Origin: Caulobacter sp. Root1455
GTDB lineage: Bacteria > Pseudomonadota > Alphaproteobacteria > Caulobacterales > Caulobacteraceae
Assembly: GCF_001426905.1 (NCBI RefSeq)
Contig: NZ_LMFQ01000020.1
Span: 354,148 to 418,147 of the forward strand
Direction of reading: 5' to 3'
Length of the DNA stretch: 64,000 bases
Below the pieces are notes generated by a model. It ran no database searches and was not told where the DNA came from. It saw only the letters and a list, made by a program, of their open reading frames with translations. Positions 17,580 through 28,483 of this stretch are shown piece after piece; the first letter of the stretch is position 1; each line of letters begins with the position of its first letter. A program made the position numbers and the translations under genes.

Positions 17580-18959
17580 TCATTCCGCCGCCAGAGGCAA
17601 GGATTCCGACGCGCGCGCCGAAACCGGCAAGACGCCGCCAGACGCCCGCGCCCGCTTCTGGCCGGCGGCGATCTCCTTCTTGAGATCGGCGCAATAGACC
17701 CCGAAGTCGACCTGGATGGTGTGGCGCGCCGAGGCGTAATACTGGCCGGTGTGGCGCTCCTCGTCCCTGGCGGTGATCTTCGCCATCTCGGCGACCGGCG
17801 GCGGGGCGTAGCGGCCGGTCAGATAGGCGGCCACCAGCTTGGACTGCTGCTCGGCGAAATTGACCAGGGTCGGCAGGGCCTGGGCCAGGCCCATATAGAA
17901 GAGATCGGGCACGCCGGGCTTCATCATCCGCTTGAACAGCGGCAGGCGGTGGTGCGCGTCGGGGACCAGGGCCGGGTCGTCCAGGAACGGGAAGCTGATC
18001 TTGTAGCCGGTGGCGAAGACGATCACGTCGACGGGCAGGACGCTGTCGTCGGCGAAGCGGACGTTCCTGCCCTCCAGCGCCTTGATCGCCGGCTTGAAGG
18101 TGATGTCGCCGCAACCGGCCCGGGTCAGGAACTCGCCGCTGACCGAGGGGTGGGCCTCCAGCGGCTCGTGGTCGGGCTTGGGCAGACCGTAGTCCTCCAT
18201 CCTGCCGACGTGCTTGCGGATCAGCGAGCGGACGATCTTCAGGCCCAGTCCGCGCGGCATCCACGGCGGCATGGCCGACTTGTCCGACGGCTTGCCGTTC
18301 AGATATTTCGGGAACACCCAGACCCCGCGCCGGGCCGAGACGATCAGCTTGCCGGCGATCGGGCGCTGGGCGAGTTCACTCGCGATATCCATGGCCGAAT
18401 TGCCCATGCCGACCACGACGACGGTCTTGCCGCGCATGTCGACCGGGTCGAACGGGTCGCTATAGGCGTGGGCGTGGAAGGCGACGCCGTCGAAGGTCCC
18501 GGGATACTCGGGCACGCGCGGGTCCCAGTGGTGCCCGTTGGCGACGATCAGCACGTCGTAGAGCCGCGTCTCGCCGGTCCACAGGGTCACCGACCAAAGT
18601 CCGCCCTGGGTGCGCTCGGCGCGCAGCACCTTGGTGTTGAAGGTGATGGTCTCGCGCAGGCCGAAATGGGCCACGTAGTCCTTGAAGTAGGCCAGGACCT
18701 GGCTGTGGTGCGGAAAGTCGGGCCAGTCGGGAGGAACCGGAAAGTCCTCGAAGGCCAGCCGCCACTTGGAGGTGTCGATGTGCAGGCTCTCGTAGCAGGC
18801 CGACAGCCCGTTGGGGTTCTTGTAGTACCAGTTGCCGCCGATGTCGTCGGAGGCCTCGAAGCAGTCATAGGGGACGCCGGCGTCCTTCAGCCGCTTGGCG
18901 GTGGTGAAGCCGCTGCAGCCCGCGCCGATGATGCAGACCTTTGGCAATGCCGAGGTCAT
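17580..18959 (-). CDS. Flavin-containing (class B) monooxygenase
   Basis: 459 residues. FAD site GAGCSGFTTAKRL near the N-terminus, then WYYKNPNG and the FMO fingerprint FDGVAFHAHAY (FxGxxxHxxxY), followed by the NADPH site VVGMGNSAMDIASEL and ATGY near 310. Class B enzymes oxidise N or S, or insert oxygen into ketones. The final aromatic of the fingerprint being Tyr favours an FMO over a classic Baeyer-Villiger enzyme (Trp). First gene of the run with TetR, esterase and quinone oxidoreductase. Confidence 0.9.
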   Translation of the reverse strand: MTSALPKVCIIGAGCSGFTTAKRLKDAGVPYDCFEASDDIGGNWYYKNPNGLSACYESLHIDTSKWRLAFEDFPVPPDWPDFPHHSQVLAYFKDYVAHFGLRETITFNTKVLRAERTQGGLWSVTLWTGETRLYDVLIVANGHHWDPRVPEYPGTFDGVAFHAHAYSDPFDPVDMRGKTVVVVGMGNSAMDIASELAQRPIAGKLIVSARRGVWVFPKYLNGKPSDKSAMPPWMPRGLGLKIVRSLIRKHVGRMEDYGLPKPDHEPLEAHPSVSGEFLTRAGCGDITFKPAIKALEGRNVRFADDSVLPVDVIVFATGYKISFPFLDDPALVPDAHHRLPLFKRMMKPGVPDLFYMGLAQALPTLVNFAEQQSKLVAAYLTGRYAPPPVAEMAKITARDEERHTGQYYASARHTIQVDFGVYCADLKKEIAAGQKRARASGGVLPVSARASESLPLAAE

Positions 18960-19043
18960 CGCCTGCTCCCTGACTTATCGTTGTTCAGGTGAACGTATCA
19001 GCGTTATGCGAGGCGTCAAACTGCCGTTGGGTCAGCGGGGCGA

Positions 19044-19355
19044 TCAGTTGGCGCGCGGCGAATAGGTCGCCGTGCAGCGTGACTTGCATTGCATCCATTG
19101 GGTCGGGCAACCGTCGTCGTCGCCGTTGGCCTTGCAGAAGAAATAGGTGCGGTTGCAGGACGAGCGGCACTGGTCCGGATCGCGGCTCGGGGATGCGCCG
19201 GTCAACGGGATCAACGGCGGCGGCAGGGCGGGGCTGTCGCTCTGGGCGGGGGCGCCGCCGGACGCGGGCGACAGGCGCGCGGGCTTGGCCGGCTGGGCCG
19301 TGGCGGAGCCGGCCAGGGCGGCGAGGATCAGCAGGCTGGCGAGGGCGCGGCGCAT
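19044..19355 (-). CDS. Small secreted protein with symmetric six-cysteine motif
   Basis: 103 residues. Signal peptide about 1-20 (MRRALASLLILAALAGSATA), then a proline/serine-rich linker to about residue 60, then a C-terminal block whose six cysteines are spaced C-x3-C-x6-C-x8-C-x6-C-x3-C. The mirror symmetry suggests a disulfide-pinned helical hairpin like twin CX3C folds. Not recognised as any named family. ATG at 19355. Probably periplasmic. Confidence 0.7.
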   Translation of the reverse strand: MRRALASLLILAALAGSATAQPAKPARLSPASGGAPAQSDSPALPPPLIPLTGASPSRDPDQCRSSCNRTYFFCKANGDDDGCPTQWMQCKSRCTATYSPRAN

Positions 19356-19389
19356 GTGAGGGGTTTAGCGGGACGGCGTTGAGGTTCGG

Positions 19390-19929
19390 TTAACCATGTT
19401 TTTGGGCCGAGGGGCACGTTATGCGCGTCGCCTCGTAGTGGGCGAAGGGCTCTTCCTTGTCGCCCTCGCGCGCGGTGATCCGCCAGTCCAGCCGGTCCCC
19501 CGCCAGGGTCCAGCGGTTCAGAAAGCTGGAGGGCGGATAGGGATAGGCGATCTCGAAGCCGTCCTCGCGGACCGCGCCCGCGCCGGTCGCCGTGTAGTCG
19601 CCGCCGAAGCTGTCGGCCCAATAGCCCGTCAGCGTCGCCGGAAAGGCCCCCTTGGGCGCGCGGGCTCCGATCACCAGGTGGGCGGCGTAGCGGTCGGCCG
19701 GATCGGCCTTGGCTTGGCTCTCCGCCTCGATCTGGAACATCGCGCCTTCGACGATCGGCTTGGCCGACAGGACGATCGTGACCGGCTTGCCCATCACTTC
19801 TCCCGCGCCGCCCCAACATCCCGCCAGCGCCTTCACCTGGGCGGGAAGCTGGACGGGCGGCGCGTCCTGCGCCAAGGCCGATCCGGCCGTCAACGACAGC
19901 AGCATCGCAAGCGCGCGCGAAACCTTCAT
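19390..19929 (-). CDS. Secreted protein of unknown function (DUF1579-like look)
   Basis: 179 residues with a clear signal peptide ending ALAQ. The mature part begins LAGCWGGAGEVMGKPVTIVLS and continues with alternating beta-type sequence, a layout reminiscent of small lipocalin-like or DUF1579 proteins. No catalytic motif seen. ATG at 19929. It lies 34 bases upstream of the cysteine-motif gene on the same strand, so the two may be co-transcribed. Confidence 0.65.
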   Translation of the reverse strand: MKVSRALAMLLSLTAGSALAQDAPPVQLPAQVKALAGCWGGAGEVMGKPVTIVLSAKPIVEGAMFQIEAESQAKADPADRYAAHLVIGARAPKGAFPATLTGYWADSFGGDYTATGAGAVREDGFEIAYPYPPSSFLNRWTLAGDRLDWRITAREGDKEEPFAHYEATRITCPSAQKHG

Positions 19930-20025
19930 TCCGTTTCCCCCGACGGACCACGCCCCGTGGCGCCTTGGCTGGCTTAGTGGCGTGATCCGGTCCTCGACGT
20001 CCAGTCGCGCCGCGGATCATGGCGC

Positions 20026-20919
20026 TCAGGGCTGCGACGTCGCCAGGAACGCGCTCAGCCCCTCGGCCAGGTGGTCGAACATCGCGCGCATGCGCGGGGT
20101 GGCGCGCAGGTCTTCGTGCATGACCAGCCAGACCTCCAGGCGAAAGCCGACCTGACCGGGACAGACGGGGATCAGGTCCGGATCGCGGCGGGCCACGCCG
20201 TGCTGGATGAAGCCCACCCCGCATCCGGCGCGGACGGCGGCCAGCTGGGCCAGGTCGTTGTCGGCCCGCAGGATGAAATCGTCCCTGTTCAGAGGCAGGC
20301 GCTGCATCAGGCCGCGCAGGAACGGCGTCTCGCGGTCGAAGCCGACCAGGGCGTGGCCCTTCAGATCATGGAGCGCGCCGGGAACCCCCTCGGCCTCGAG
20401 ATAGCGGCGGTTGGCGTAGAGGCCCAGGTGAGTGTCGGCCAGGCGGCGGGCGACCAGGGCGTCCTGGGTGGGGCGCACCATGCGCACGGCGATGTCGGCC
20501 GCCCCGCGCAGCAGATCCTGCTGCTGGTTGTCCAGCGACAGCTCGACCGCCACGCCGGGGTGCTTGGGGCGGAAATCGGCCAGGATCGACGGCAGCACTT
20601 CGGCGCCGATGATCTCGCTGGCGGTCAGGCGGACCACGCCGCGCCCGGTGTCGCCGGCCCCGGACGCCGCGCGGACCAGGGCGCTGGCCGCTCCGGCCAT
20701 GGTCTGGGCGTGGGGGGCGAGGTCGAGGGCGGCGTCGGTGGGCTTGAGGCCCTGGGGCGAGCGGGTGAACAGCGCCACGCCCAGGGCGCGCTCCAGCTCG
20801 GCGATCTGGCGGCCGAGGGTCGGCTGGGTCAGGCCCAGGGCCCGGGCGGCGGCCGACAGGCTGCCTTCGGTCATCACCGCCAGAAAGGCGCGGTACAGGC
20901 TCCAGTCGGGATCACTCAT
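20026..20919 (-). CDS. LysR family transcription regulator
   Basis: About 297 residues. An N-terminal winged helix (SLYRAFLAVMTEGSLSAAARALGLTQPTLGRQIAELERALGVALF) precedes a periplasmic-binding-like effector domain. ATG at 20919 opens MSDPDWSLYRAF; ATG at 20931 would add four residues. It is divergent from the reductase gene at 21026, the usual LysR-target arrangement, with an ATGCAT repeat overlapping the start. Confidence 0.92.
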   Translation of the reverse strand: MSDPDWSLYRAFLAVMTEGSLSAAARALGLTQPTLGRQIAELERALGVALFTRSPQGLKPTDAALDLAPHAQTMAGAASALVRAASGAGDTGRGVVRLTASEIIGAEVLPSILADFRPKHPGVAVELSLDNQQQDLLRGAADIAVRMVRPTQDALVARRLADTHLGLYANRRYLEAEGVPGALHDLKGHALVGFDRETPFLRGLMQRLPLNRDDFILRADNDLAQLAAVRAGCGVGFIQHGVARRDPDLIPVCPGQVGFRLEVWLVMHEDLRATPRMRAMFDHLAEGLSAFLATSQP

Positions 20920-20931
20920 GCATTTATGCAT
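20918..20931. promoter_or_regulatory. Double ATGCAT palindrome between LysR gene and divergent reductase
   Basis: ATGCAT-TT-ATGCAT overlaps the possible LysR start codons. Each hexamer is self-complementary. It could be a regulator site, but LysR sites usually follow T-N11-A and lie farther upstream, so support is weak. Confidence 0.3.
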
Positions 20932-21025
20932 GGCAGATCAAGAAGGTTCGTCAATTCCCGTTTGGCTTGTCGCGACGCATCTTCCCGCCATCAAGCCCGC
21001 CTTCACGGACCCGACGGAGATCGAC

Positions 21026-22042
21026 ATGACCACGACTGAACGACGCATCGCCCTGGTGATCGGCGCGACCGGCGGCATCGGCGGCGAAGCCGCCTCGGCC
21101 CTGGTCCGCCATGGCTGGACGGTCCGGGCCCTGACCCGCCGCGCCCAGCCGGCCCAAAACACCAAGCTGGCGGGCGTCGAATGGATCCAAGGCGACGCCA
21201 TGGTCGCCGCCGACGTGGCCCGCGCCGCGCGCGGCGTCGGCCTGATCGTCCACGCCGCTAATCCGCCCGGCTACAGGAACTGGGGCAAGCTGGTCCTGCC
21301 GATGATCGACAACACCATCGCCGCGGCCAAGGCCGAGGGGGCGCGGATCCTGCTGCCGGGCACGGTCTACAATTTCGGCCTGGAGACCTTCCCGCTGATC
21401 GACGAGACCGCGCCCCAGGTCCCGACCACCCGCAAGGGCAAGATCCGGGTCGAGATGGAGCGGCGGCTGAAGGCGGCTTCGACGCAGGGCGCGCCGGTGC
21501 TGATCGTCCGGGCCGCCGACTTCTTCGGGCCGCACGCCGGCAACAACTGGTTCGGGCAACTGGTGATCAAGCCGGGCGCGCCGGTGAAGTCGGTGACCGA
21601 ACCCGCCGCCAAGGGGCTGGCCCACGCCTGGGCCTATCTGCCGGACCTGGCCGAGACCATGGCTCGGCTGCTGGACCGCGCCGACCGCCTGGCGGCCTTC
21701 GAGGTCTTTCACTTCGGCGGCCACCTGCTGGCCTGGGGCGAGATGGCGGCCTCGGTGCGCCGGGTGACCGGGCAGCCCAAGCTGCCGGTCATGGGCTTCC
21801 CCTGGTGGCTGGTCGTGGCCCTGTCGCCGGTGGTGCGGGTCTTCGGCGAGATGGCCGAGATGCGCTACCTGTGGCGCGAACCGATGGTGCTGGACGACCG
21901 CAAGCTCCAGGCGTTCCTGGGGGAGGTTCCGCACACGCCGCTGGACTTCGCGGTGGGGGCAAGCCTGTGGGCGCTGGGGTGCTTGGAAAACCCTCGCCCA
22001 GCGCGACAGGGCGGTGCCCGCCGCGTGGCGGTGGAGGGGTGA
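21026..22042 (+). CDS. NAD-dependent epimerase/dehydratase-like oxidoreductase
   Basis: 338 residues. An extended-SDR Rossmann motif (ALVIGATGGIGGEAASALVRHGW) is followed by VGLIVHAANPPGY, LLPGTVYNFG and RAADFFGP, typical of NmrA/epimerase-like proteins. ATG at 21026. Divergent from a LysR gene, its likely regulator. The last 16 residues (PRPARQGGARRVAVEG) are read from GC-rich repeat-like DNA that also forms the hairpin at its stop, so the natural C-terminus may have been altered. Substrate unknown. Confidence 0.8.
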   Translation: MTTTERRIALVIGATGGIGGEAASALVRHGWTVRALTRRAQPAQNTKLAGVEWIQGDAMVAADVARAARGVGLIVHAANPPGYRNWGKLVLPMIDNTIAAAKAEGARILLPGTVYNFGLETFPLIDETAPQVPTTRKGKIRVEMERRLKAASTQGAPVLIVRAADFFGPHAGNNWFGQLVIKPGAPVKSVTEPAAKGLAHAWAYLPDLAETMARLLDRADRLAAFEVFHFGGHLLAWGEMAASVRRVTGQPKLPVMGFPWWLVVALSPVVRVFGEMAEMRYLWREPMVLDDRKLQAFLGEVPHTPLDFAVGASLWALGCLENPRPARQGGARRVAVEG

Positions 22043-22061
22043 GGGAGTGCGCCCTCACCCC
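22036..22061. terminator. Hairpin between convergent genes (reductase / DUF72)
   Basis: GGGGTGAGGG and CCCTCACCCC flank AGTGCG, spanning the reductase stop and lying 10 bases from the DUF72 stop. No long T-run. A shared convergent terminator is likely. Confidence 0.55.
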
Positions 22062-22071
22062 TTGAGGGGCG

Positions 22072-22824
22072 CTATTTCAGCTTCTCGATCAGCGCCATGG
22101 CGGCGGCTGGGTTCCTCACCTTCGCCCCGGCGATGAAGTAGGCGAAGACGTCGCCGCGCTTGGCCCAGGCCTGGGCCTGCTTGGCGATGCCGTCCAGTTC
22201 GTCCGAGGTCATGCCGGTGGGCTCGTCCGGCTTGCTGGACATCAGGCGGGCATAGGTGAAGTCGGCGGTCGGCTCGTCGATGCAGGGCCAGGTCGGCTCC
22301 TCGTCGTCGACGGCGTAGACGATGGCCGCCCCGTACTTGGCGGCCAGGTCGTAGAACCGCTGGTCGGCGAAGGTCGGGCTGCGCACTTCCAGCGCGTGAC
22401 GCGCCGGCCGACCACCGATCTCCTTGGGCAGCAGCTTGAGGAAGCCCTCGAAATCGACCGGGTCGAACTTCTTGGTCGCCATGAACTGCCAGTTGATGGG
22501 GCCCAGTTTCGGCCCCAGCTCCTCCAGCCCCTGGCCGAGGAATTTCTCCAGCGAGTCGTTGTTCTCGGAGAGCACCCGGCGGTTGGTGCAGAACCGGCTG
22601 GCCTTGACCGCGAACACGAAGTCGTCGGGCGTCTCGTCGCGCCACTTCTGCCAGCTGTTGGGCTTGAAGGTCGAATAGTAGGTGCCGTTGATCTCGATGC
22701 TGGTCAGCTTTGACGAGGCGTACTTCAGCTCGTCCTTCTGCTTGAGATCGTCGGGATAGAAGGGCCCGCCCCGCCAGGGCTCGAACGTCCAGCCGCCGAT
22801 GCCGCAGCGAATGGTTCCGGTCAT
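22072..22824 (-). CDS. DUF72 (YecE-like) protein
   Basis: 250 residues. It starts IRCGIGGWTFEPWRGGPFYP, then LTSIEINGTYYSTF, FVFAVKASRF and FTYARLMS, all hallmarks of DUF72, a TIM-barrel-like family of unknown biochemical role. ATG at 22824, where the domain begins; upstream open frame to 22971 is not domain-like. Confidence 0.88.
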   Translation of the reverse strand: MTGTIRCGIGGWTFEPWRGGPFYPDDLKQKDELKYASSKLTSIEINGTYYSTFKPNSWQKWRDETPDDFVFAVKASRFCTNRRVLSENNDSLEKFLGQGLEELGPKLGPINWQFMATKKFDPVDFEGFLKLLPKEIGGRPARHALEVRSPTFADQRFYDLAAKYGAAIVYAVDDEEPTWPCIDEPTADFTYARLMSSKPDEPTGMTSDELDGIAKQAQAWAKRGDVFAYFIAGAKVRNPAAAMALIEKLK

Positions 22825-22897
22825 GGGTGTTCCCTTCCTGTTCTCGCGCACCCTAGGCGAGGCGCGGGAGAACAGGCAAGCGGGAAAACGCGGGTCG

Positions 22898-23200
22898 CTA
22901 GCGGCGGACCTGCAGTTCCCGCACCTCGGCGCGGCCGGTGCGCTTGTCGAACACGCAGGTGGCCTTGCCACGCGCGCCCCTCATGTGGCGGGGCTTGTAG
23001 ACGCCTTCGAGGCTGGAGACGGTGACCGACTGGAACGTGTCGCCATAGGCGGCGACGCGGACGTTGCGCAGTTCCTGGGCGGCGGCGATGCAAGCCTTGT
23101 CGGAGCGGGCGCGTAGGTCGTTCCAGGAGCCGGGCGTCGAGGCCTGGGCCGAGCCGGCGGCGAGGGCGGCGAGGGCGGCGGCGGTCAGGGCGAGACGCAT
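22898..23200 (-). CDS. Small secreted protein, unknown
   Basis: 100 residues. Signal peptide MRLALTAAALAALAAGSAQA, then a mature part with two cysteines (DKACIAAAQE and KATCVFDKRTG) that could form one disulfide. ATG at 23200 chosen because it begins the signal peptide. No family recognised. Convergent or neighbouring genes give no functional hint. Confidence 0.65.
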   Translation of the reverse strand: MRLALTAAALAALAAGSAQASTPGSWNDLRARSDKACIAAAQELRNVRVAAYGDTFQSVTVSSLEGVYKPRHMRGARGKATCVFDKRTGRAEVRELQVRR

Positions 23201-23258
23201 GGGAAGACTCCGACGTTGGGAATGGTGAGGCTTAACGTCTAGAGGCGCCCCCCGGTTC

Positions 23259-23287
23259 AAAGGCCCTCCCCCGTGGGGGAGGGCCTT
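23259..23287 (-). terminator. Strong hairpin after sdaA
   Basis: AAGGCCCTCCCCC pairs with GGGGGAGGGCCTT, 16 bases beyond the sdaA stop. The CTCCCCC-GGGGGAG core is the same dispersed unit seen at 43525 and 58468. Confidence 0.7.
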
Positions 23288-23302
23288 GCGGCGGTCAGGT
23301 CC

Positions 23303-24691
23303 TCAGCACTCCACCCGGTTCACCGAAAGCCCCACCGCCAGGCCCCCAAGCGACGTCTCCTTGTAGATCTCGTTCATGTCCTCGCCGGTGCGCTTCATCG
23401 TGGCGATCACCTTGTCCAGGGACACCGAGTGTTGCCCGTCGCCCAGCAGGGCCAGGCGCGCGGCGTCGATGGCCTTGATGGCCCCCATGGCGTTGCGCTC
23501 GATGCAGGGGATCTGGACCAGACCGCCGATCGGGTCGCAGGTCAGGCCCAGATTGTGCTCCATGCCGATCTCGGCGGCGTTCTCGATCTGGTCGTTGGTC
23601 CCGCCCAGGGCGGCGCACAGGCCCGCCGCCGCCATCGAGCAGGCCACCCCCACCTCGCCCTGGCAGCCGACCTCGGCTCCGCTGATCGAGGCGTTGCGCT
23701 TGTAGAGCGCGCCGATCGCCGCGGCGGTCAGCAGGAACACCCGCACCCCCTGCGGCGTGCCGTTGTGGAAGCGGTGGTAGAACCGCAGCACCGCCGGGAT
23801 CAGGCCGGCCGCGCCGTTGGTCGGGGCGGTGACCACCCGACCGCCGGCCGCGTTCTCCTCGTTGACCGCCATGGCCCACAGGTTGACGTAGTCCATGGCC
23901 GCCAGCGGATCGCTGATCTGGCGCTCCATGCGGCCTTGGATGGTCTGGTGGATCTGGCGGGCCCGGCGCTTGACCGCCAAGCCGCCGGGCAGCACGCCGG
24001 TCTCGCGCATCCCACGATCAATGCAGGCCTCCATGGCCTGGAAGATGCGGTCGAGCTCCGCGTCCAGCTCGGCCTGGTCCATCCGCGCCAGCTCGTTGGC
24101 GCCCATCACCCCGGCGATCGACAGGCCCGCGTCGGCGGCCCGCTGCAGCAGGTCGGCGCCGGACTCGAACGGGTGGGGGATCTCGGGACCCGGCTCCGGC
24201 GGGGCGTTGCGGCCCATCTCGCTCTCGTCGCGCACGAAGCCGCCGCCGATCGAGAAATAGGTGCGCTCGGCGAGGACGACGCCAGCGGCGTCGAAGGCCG
24301 TAAAGGTGAGCCCGTTGGGGTGCTGGGGCAGGCGTTCGTGGCCGGCCCAGACGATGTCGCGCTCGGCGTCGAACTTGATCCCGCTCTCGCCGCCCAGATG
24401 GATCCATTGGCTGGCGGCGGCCTCGACCAGGGCCGCTTCGCCGGCGTCGGGATCGAGCCGCGCGGGCACGAAACCCATCAGGCCCAGGATCACCGCCCGG
24501 TCGGTGGCGTGGCCGCGGCCGGTCAGGGCCAGCGACGCATAGAGCCGCGTCTCGACCCGGGCGACGTCGGGCAGCTTGCCGGCCTCGCGCAGGCGGCCGA
24601 CGAACCGGCCGGCGGCCGTCATCGGCCCCATGGTGTGGCTGCTCGACGGGCCAACGCCCAGCTTGAACAGATCGAAGACGGAGGCTGTCAT
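23303..24691 (-). CDS. sdaA: L-serine ammonia-lyase, single-chain, Fe-S type
   Basis: 462 residues. Opening [19 protein letters not shown] is the family signature. The 4Fe-4S cysteines lie in [18 protein letters not shown] and [18 protein letters not shown]. It converts serine to pyruvate and ammonia in the cytoplasm. ATG at 24691. A PLP-type serine/threonine dehydratase lies 3 kb away. Confidence 0.95.
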   Translation of the reverse strand: MTASVFDLFKLGVGPSSSHTMGPMTAAGRFVGRLREAGKLPDVARVETRLYASLALTGRGHATDRAVILGLMGFVPARLDPDAGEAALVEAAASQWIHLGGESGIKFDAERDIVWAGHERLPQHPNGLTFTAFDAAGVVLAERTYFSIGGGFVRDESEMGRNAPPEPGPEIPHPFESGADLLQRAADAGLSIAGVMGANELARMDQAELDAELDRIFQAMEACIDRGMRETGVLPGGLAVKRRARQIHQTIQGRMERQISDPLAAMDYVNLWAMAVNEENAAGGRVVTAPTNGAAGLIPAVLRFYHRFHNGTPQGVRVFLLTAAAIGALYKRNASISGAEVGCQGEVGVACSMAAAGLCAALGGTNDQIENAAEIGMEHNLGLTCDPIGGLVQIPCIERNAMGAIKAIDAARLALLGDGQHSVSLDKVIATMKRTGEDMNEIYKETSLGGLAVGLSVNRVEC

Positions 24692-24736
24692 TTCAAACTC
24701 CGCTCATCCCGCGTGGGGAGGAGCGCCAACAAATCC

Positions 24737-24839
24737 TGTCATCCCGGACAAGCGCGAAGCGCGCCGATCCGGGACCACCGGAAGCGCATGCGTTCACGCG
24801 TCGGTCCCGGGTCTTCGCTTCGCTTCGCCCGGGATGACA
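24737..24839. repeat. Inverted-repeat element, TGTCATCCCGG ends
   Basis: TGTCATCCCGG at the left end faces CCGGGATGACA at the right. Inner CCGGGACC / GGTCCCGGG blocks also pair. About 103 bases in the gap between the M28 peptidase stop and sdaA start. No coding capacity; MITE/REP-like. Confidence 0.8.
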
Positions 24840-24850
24840 ATACAGAGAAG

Positions 24851-26506
<1,656 letters not shown>

Positions 26507-26619
26507 CGGGTCTCTCTTTTGGAGCAGATCTTGATCGTTGGAGCGGACCCTAGCCGCAGGCGCCGCGCGCGTCATCCTCCGACTTCGTCCGAAAACGCCG
26601 CGAGGGACCGTCCCGCGCC

Positions 26620-27411
26620 GTGCCGCGTTTGGACCCCGTGAAGATCGCCACCTTCAACATCAACAACGTCGTCAAGCGGCTCGACAACCTCGTCGCCTGG
26701 CTGGCCGAGGCCGAGCCGGACGTGGTCTGCCTGCAGGAGTTGAAGGCCGAACAGGGCTGGTTTCCCGCCGAGCCGCTGGCCCAGATGGGTTACCACGCGG
26801 TCTGGAAGGGGCAGCGCAACTGGAACGGCGTGGCGATCCTGGCGCGCGGGGCCGAGCCGGTCGTTACCCGCACCGCCTTGCCTGGCGATCGCGAGGACAG
26901 CCAGGCCCGCTATATCGAGGCGGCCGTCAACGGGGTGCTGGTCGCCTCGCTCTACCTGCCCAACGGCAATCCGCGACCCGGTCCGAAGTTCGACTACAAG
27001 CTGGCCTGGTTCACGCGGCTGATCGCTCACGCCGCCGACCTGCGCGCCTCGGGCGCGCCGGTCGTGCTGGCGGGCGACTACAATGTCGTGCCGACCGAGG
27101 CCGACATCTACCAGCCGCACAGCTGGAAGGACGACGCCCTGCTGCAGCCGGAAGTCCGCGCCGCCTACCGCGCCCTGCTCGACCAGGGCTGGACGGACGC
27201 TCTCCGCGCCGTCCATCCCGACGGGCCGCTGTGGACGTTCTGGGCCTATCTGCGCAACCGCTGGCCCAACGACAAAGGCCTGCGCCTGGACCACCTGCTG
27301 CTGACGCCGGACCTTGCCGAGCGACTGGTCGACGCAGGCGTCGACCGCTGGCCGCGCGGCGAGGAGGACGCGAGCGACCACGCGCCGACCTGGATCGCGT
27401 TGGACCTCTAG
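26620..27411 (+). CDS. xthA: Exodeoxyribonuclease III / AP endonuclease
   Basis: 263 residues from GTG 26620, or 257 from GTG 26638, which begins the family-typical VKIATFNINNV. Exonuclease-endonuclease-phosphatase motifs: LQELKAE (metal Glu), GDYNVVPTEAD, LRLDHLLLT and the final SDHAPTW. Base-excision repair of abasic sites. Its stop lies next to the convergent dehydratase stop (4-base overlap, 27408-27411). Confidence 0.93.
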   Translation: MPRLDPVKIATFNINNVVKRLDNLVAWLAEAEPDVVCLQELKAEQGWFPAEPLAQMGYHAVWKGQRNWNGVAILARGAEPVVTRTALPGDREDSQARYIEAAVNGVLVASLYLPNGNPRPGPKFDYKLAWFTRLIAHAADLRASGAPVVLAGDYNVVPTEADIYQPHSWKDDALLQPEVRAAYRALLDQGWTDALRAVHPDGPLWTFWAYLRNRWPNDKGLRLDHLLLTPDLAERLVDAGVDRWPRGEEDASDHAPTWIALDL

Positions 27412-28385
27412 AGCTCGCCGTTCAGGATGCGCGCGTACAACGCCGGGTCCACGTTGCCGCCCGAGCAGACGATGGCCGCCGTCCGGCCCTTCAGGTCGAT
27501 CTTGCCGGTCAGGGCCGCCGTCAAGGCCACGCAGCCGCCGGGTTCGATCACCAACTTCAGTGTCGAGAACGCATAGCGCATCGCCTCGGCCACCTCGGCG
27601 TCGGTGACCGCCACGACGCCGCTGAGGTTACGGCTGTTGATCGGCCAGGTCAGCTCGCCGGGGATCGGGGTCAGCAGGGCGTCGCAGATCGAGCGGGCCC
27701 CTTCGTCGATGGTTTCCCGCTTGCCTGAGGCGAGAGAACGCCGGGTCTCGTCGAAGCCGGCCGGCTCGGCGCCCCAGACTTCCGTCGCCGGCGACAGCGC
27801 CTTGACCGCCGTCGAGACGCCGGCGATCAACCCGCCGCCGCCGACGGGCGAGAGCACCTTGTCCAGCGCCACGCCCAACGCCCGCGCCTGTTCGACGATC
27901 TCCAGTCCGGCCGTGCCCTGGCCGGCGATGATGTGCGGGTCGTCGTAGGACGGCACGACCACGCAGCCGCGCTCGTCGGCGATCTCCTTGGCGATGGCGA
28001 CGCGGTCCTCGGTGAAGCGGTCGTAGAACCGGATCTGCGCCCCGAAGCCGCGCGTGCCCTCGACCTTCACCTTCGGGGAGTCGGACGGCATGACGATCAG
28101 GGCGGGGCAGCCCAGCAGCTGGGCCGCCAGGGCCACGCCCTGGGCGTGGTTGCCCGACGAGAAGGCCACCACCCCACGCTTGCGCTCGTCGCCGCTCAGC
28201 TGGGACAGGCGGTTGTAGGCGCCGCGGAACTTGAAAGCCCCGGCCCGTTGCAGGGTCTCGGGCTTGATCAGCACCCGGCCCCCAAGGCGCTCGTTCAGCG
28301 CCGGGCTCTCGATCAGCGGAGTGCGGACGGCCCGGCCCTCAAGGCGGGCGGCGGCGGCTTGGATGTCGGAAAGGTCGATGCTCAT
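27408..28385 (-). CDS. PLP-dependent threonine/serine dehydratase (no ACT domain)
   Basis: 325 residues. PLP lysine in GAFKFRGAYN, SSGNHAQGVALAAQLLG, and the phosphate loop GGGGLIAGV. The short length lacks the ACT regulatory domain of biosynthetic IlvA, so it fits the catabolic dehydratase or serine racemase branch. ATG at 28385. Partial functional overlap with sdaA nearby is possible. Confidence 0.88.
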   Translation of the reverse strand: MSIDLSDIQAAAARLEGRAVRTPLIESPALNERLGGRVLIKPETLQRAGAFKFRGAYNRLSQLSGDERKRGVVAFSSGNHAQGVALAAQLLGCPALIVMPSDSPKVKVEGTRGFGAQIRFYDRFTEDRVAIAKEIADERGCVVVPSYDDPHIIAGQGTAGLEIVEQARALGVALDKVLSPVGGGGLIAGVSTAVKALSPATEVWGAEPAGFDETRRSLASGKRETIDEGARSICDALLTPIPGELTWPINSRNLSGVVAVTDAEVAEAMRYAFSTLKLVIEPGGCVALTAALTGKIDLKGRTAAIVCSGGNVDPALYARILNGEL

Positions 28386-28483
28386 GCAGGAACGTCTACC
28401 GTCCCCAAAGCGGCGCCGAAACCCTTTGCGAGCAGCGTCGTTCACGGGATAAGAGGACACACGATATCGCTGGGGAGCCTTCC

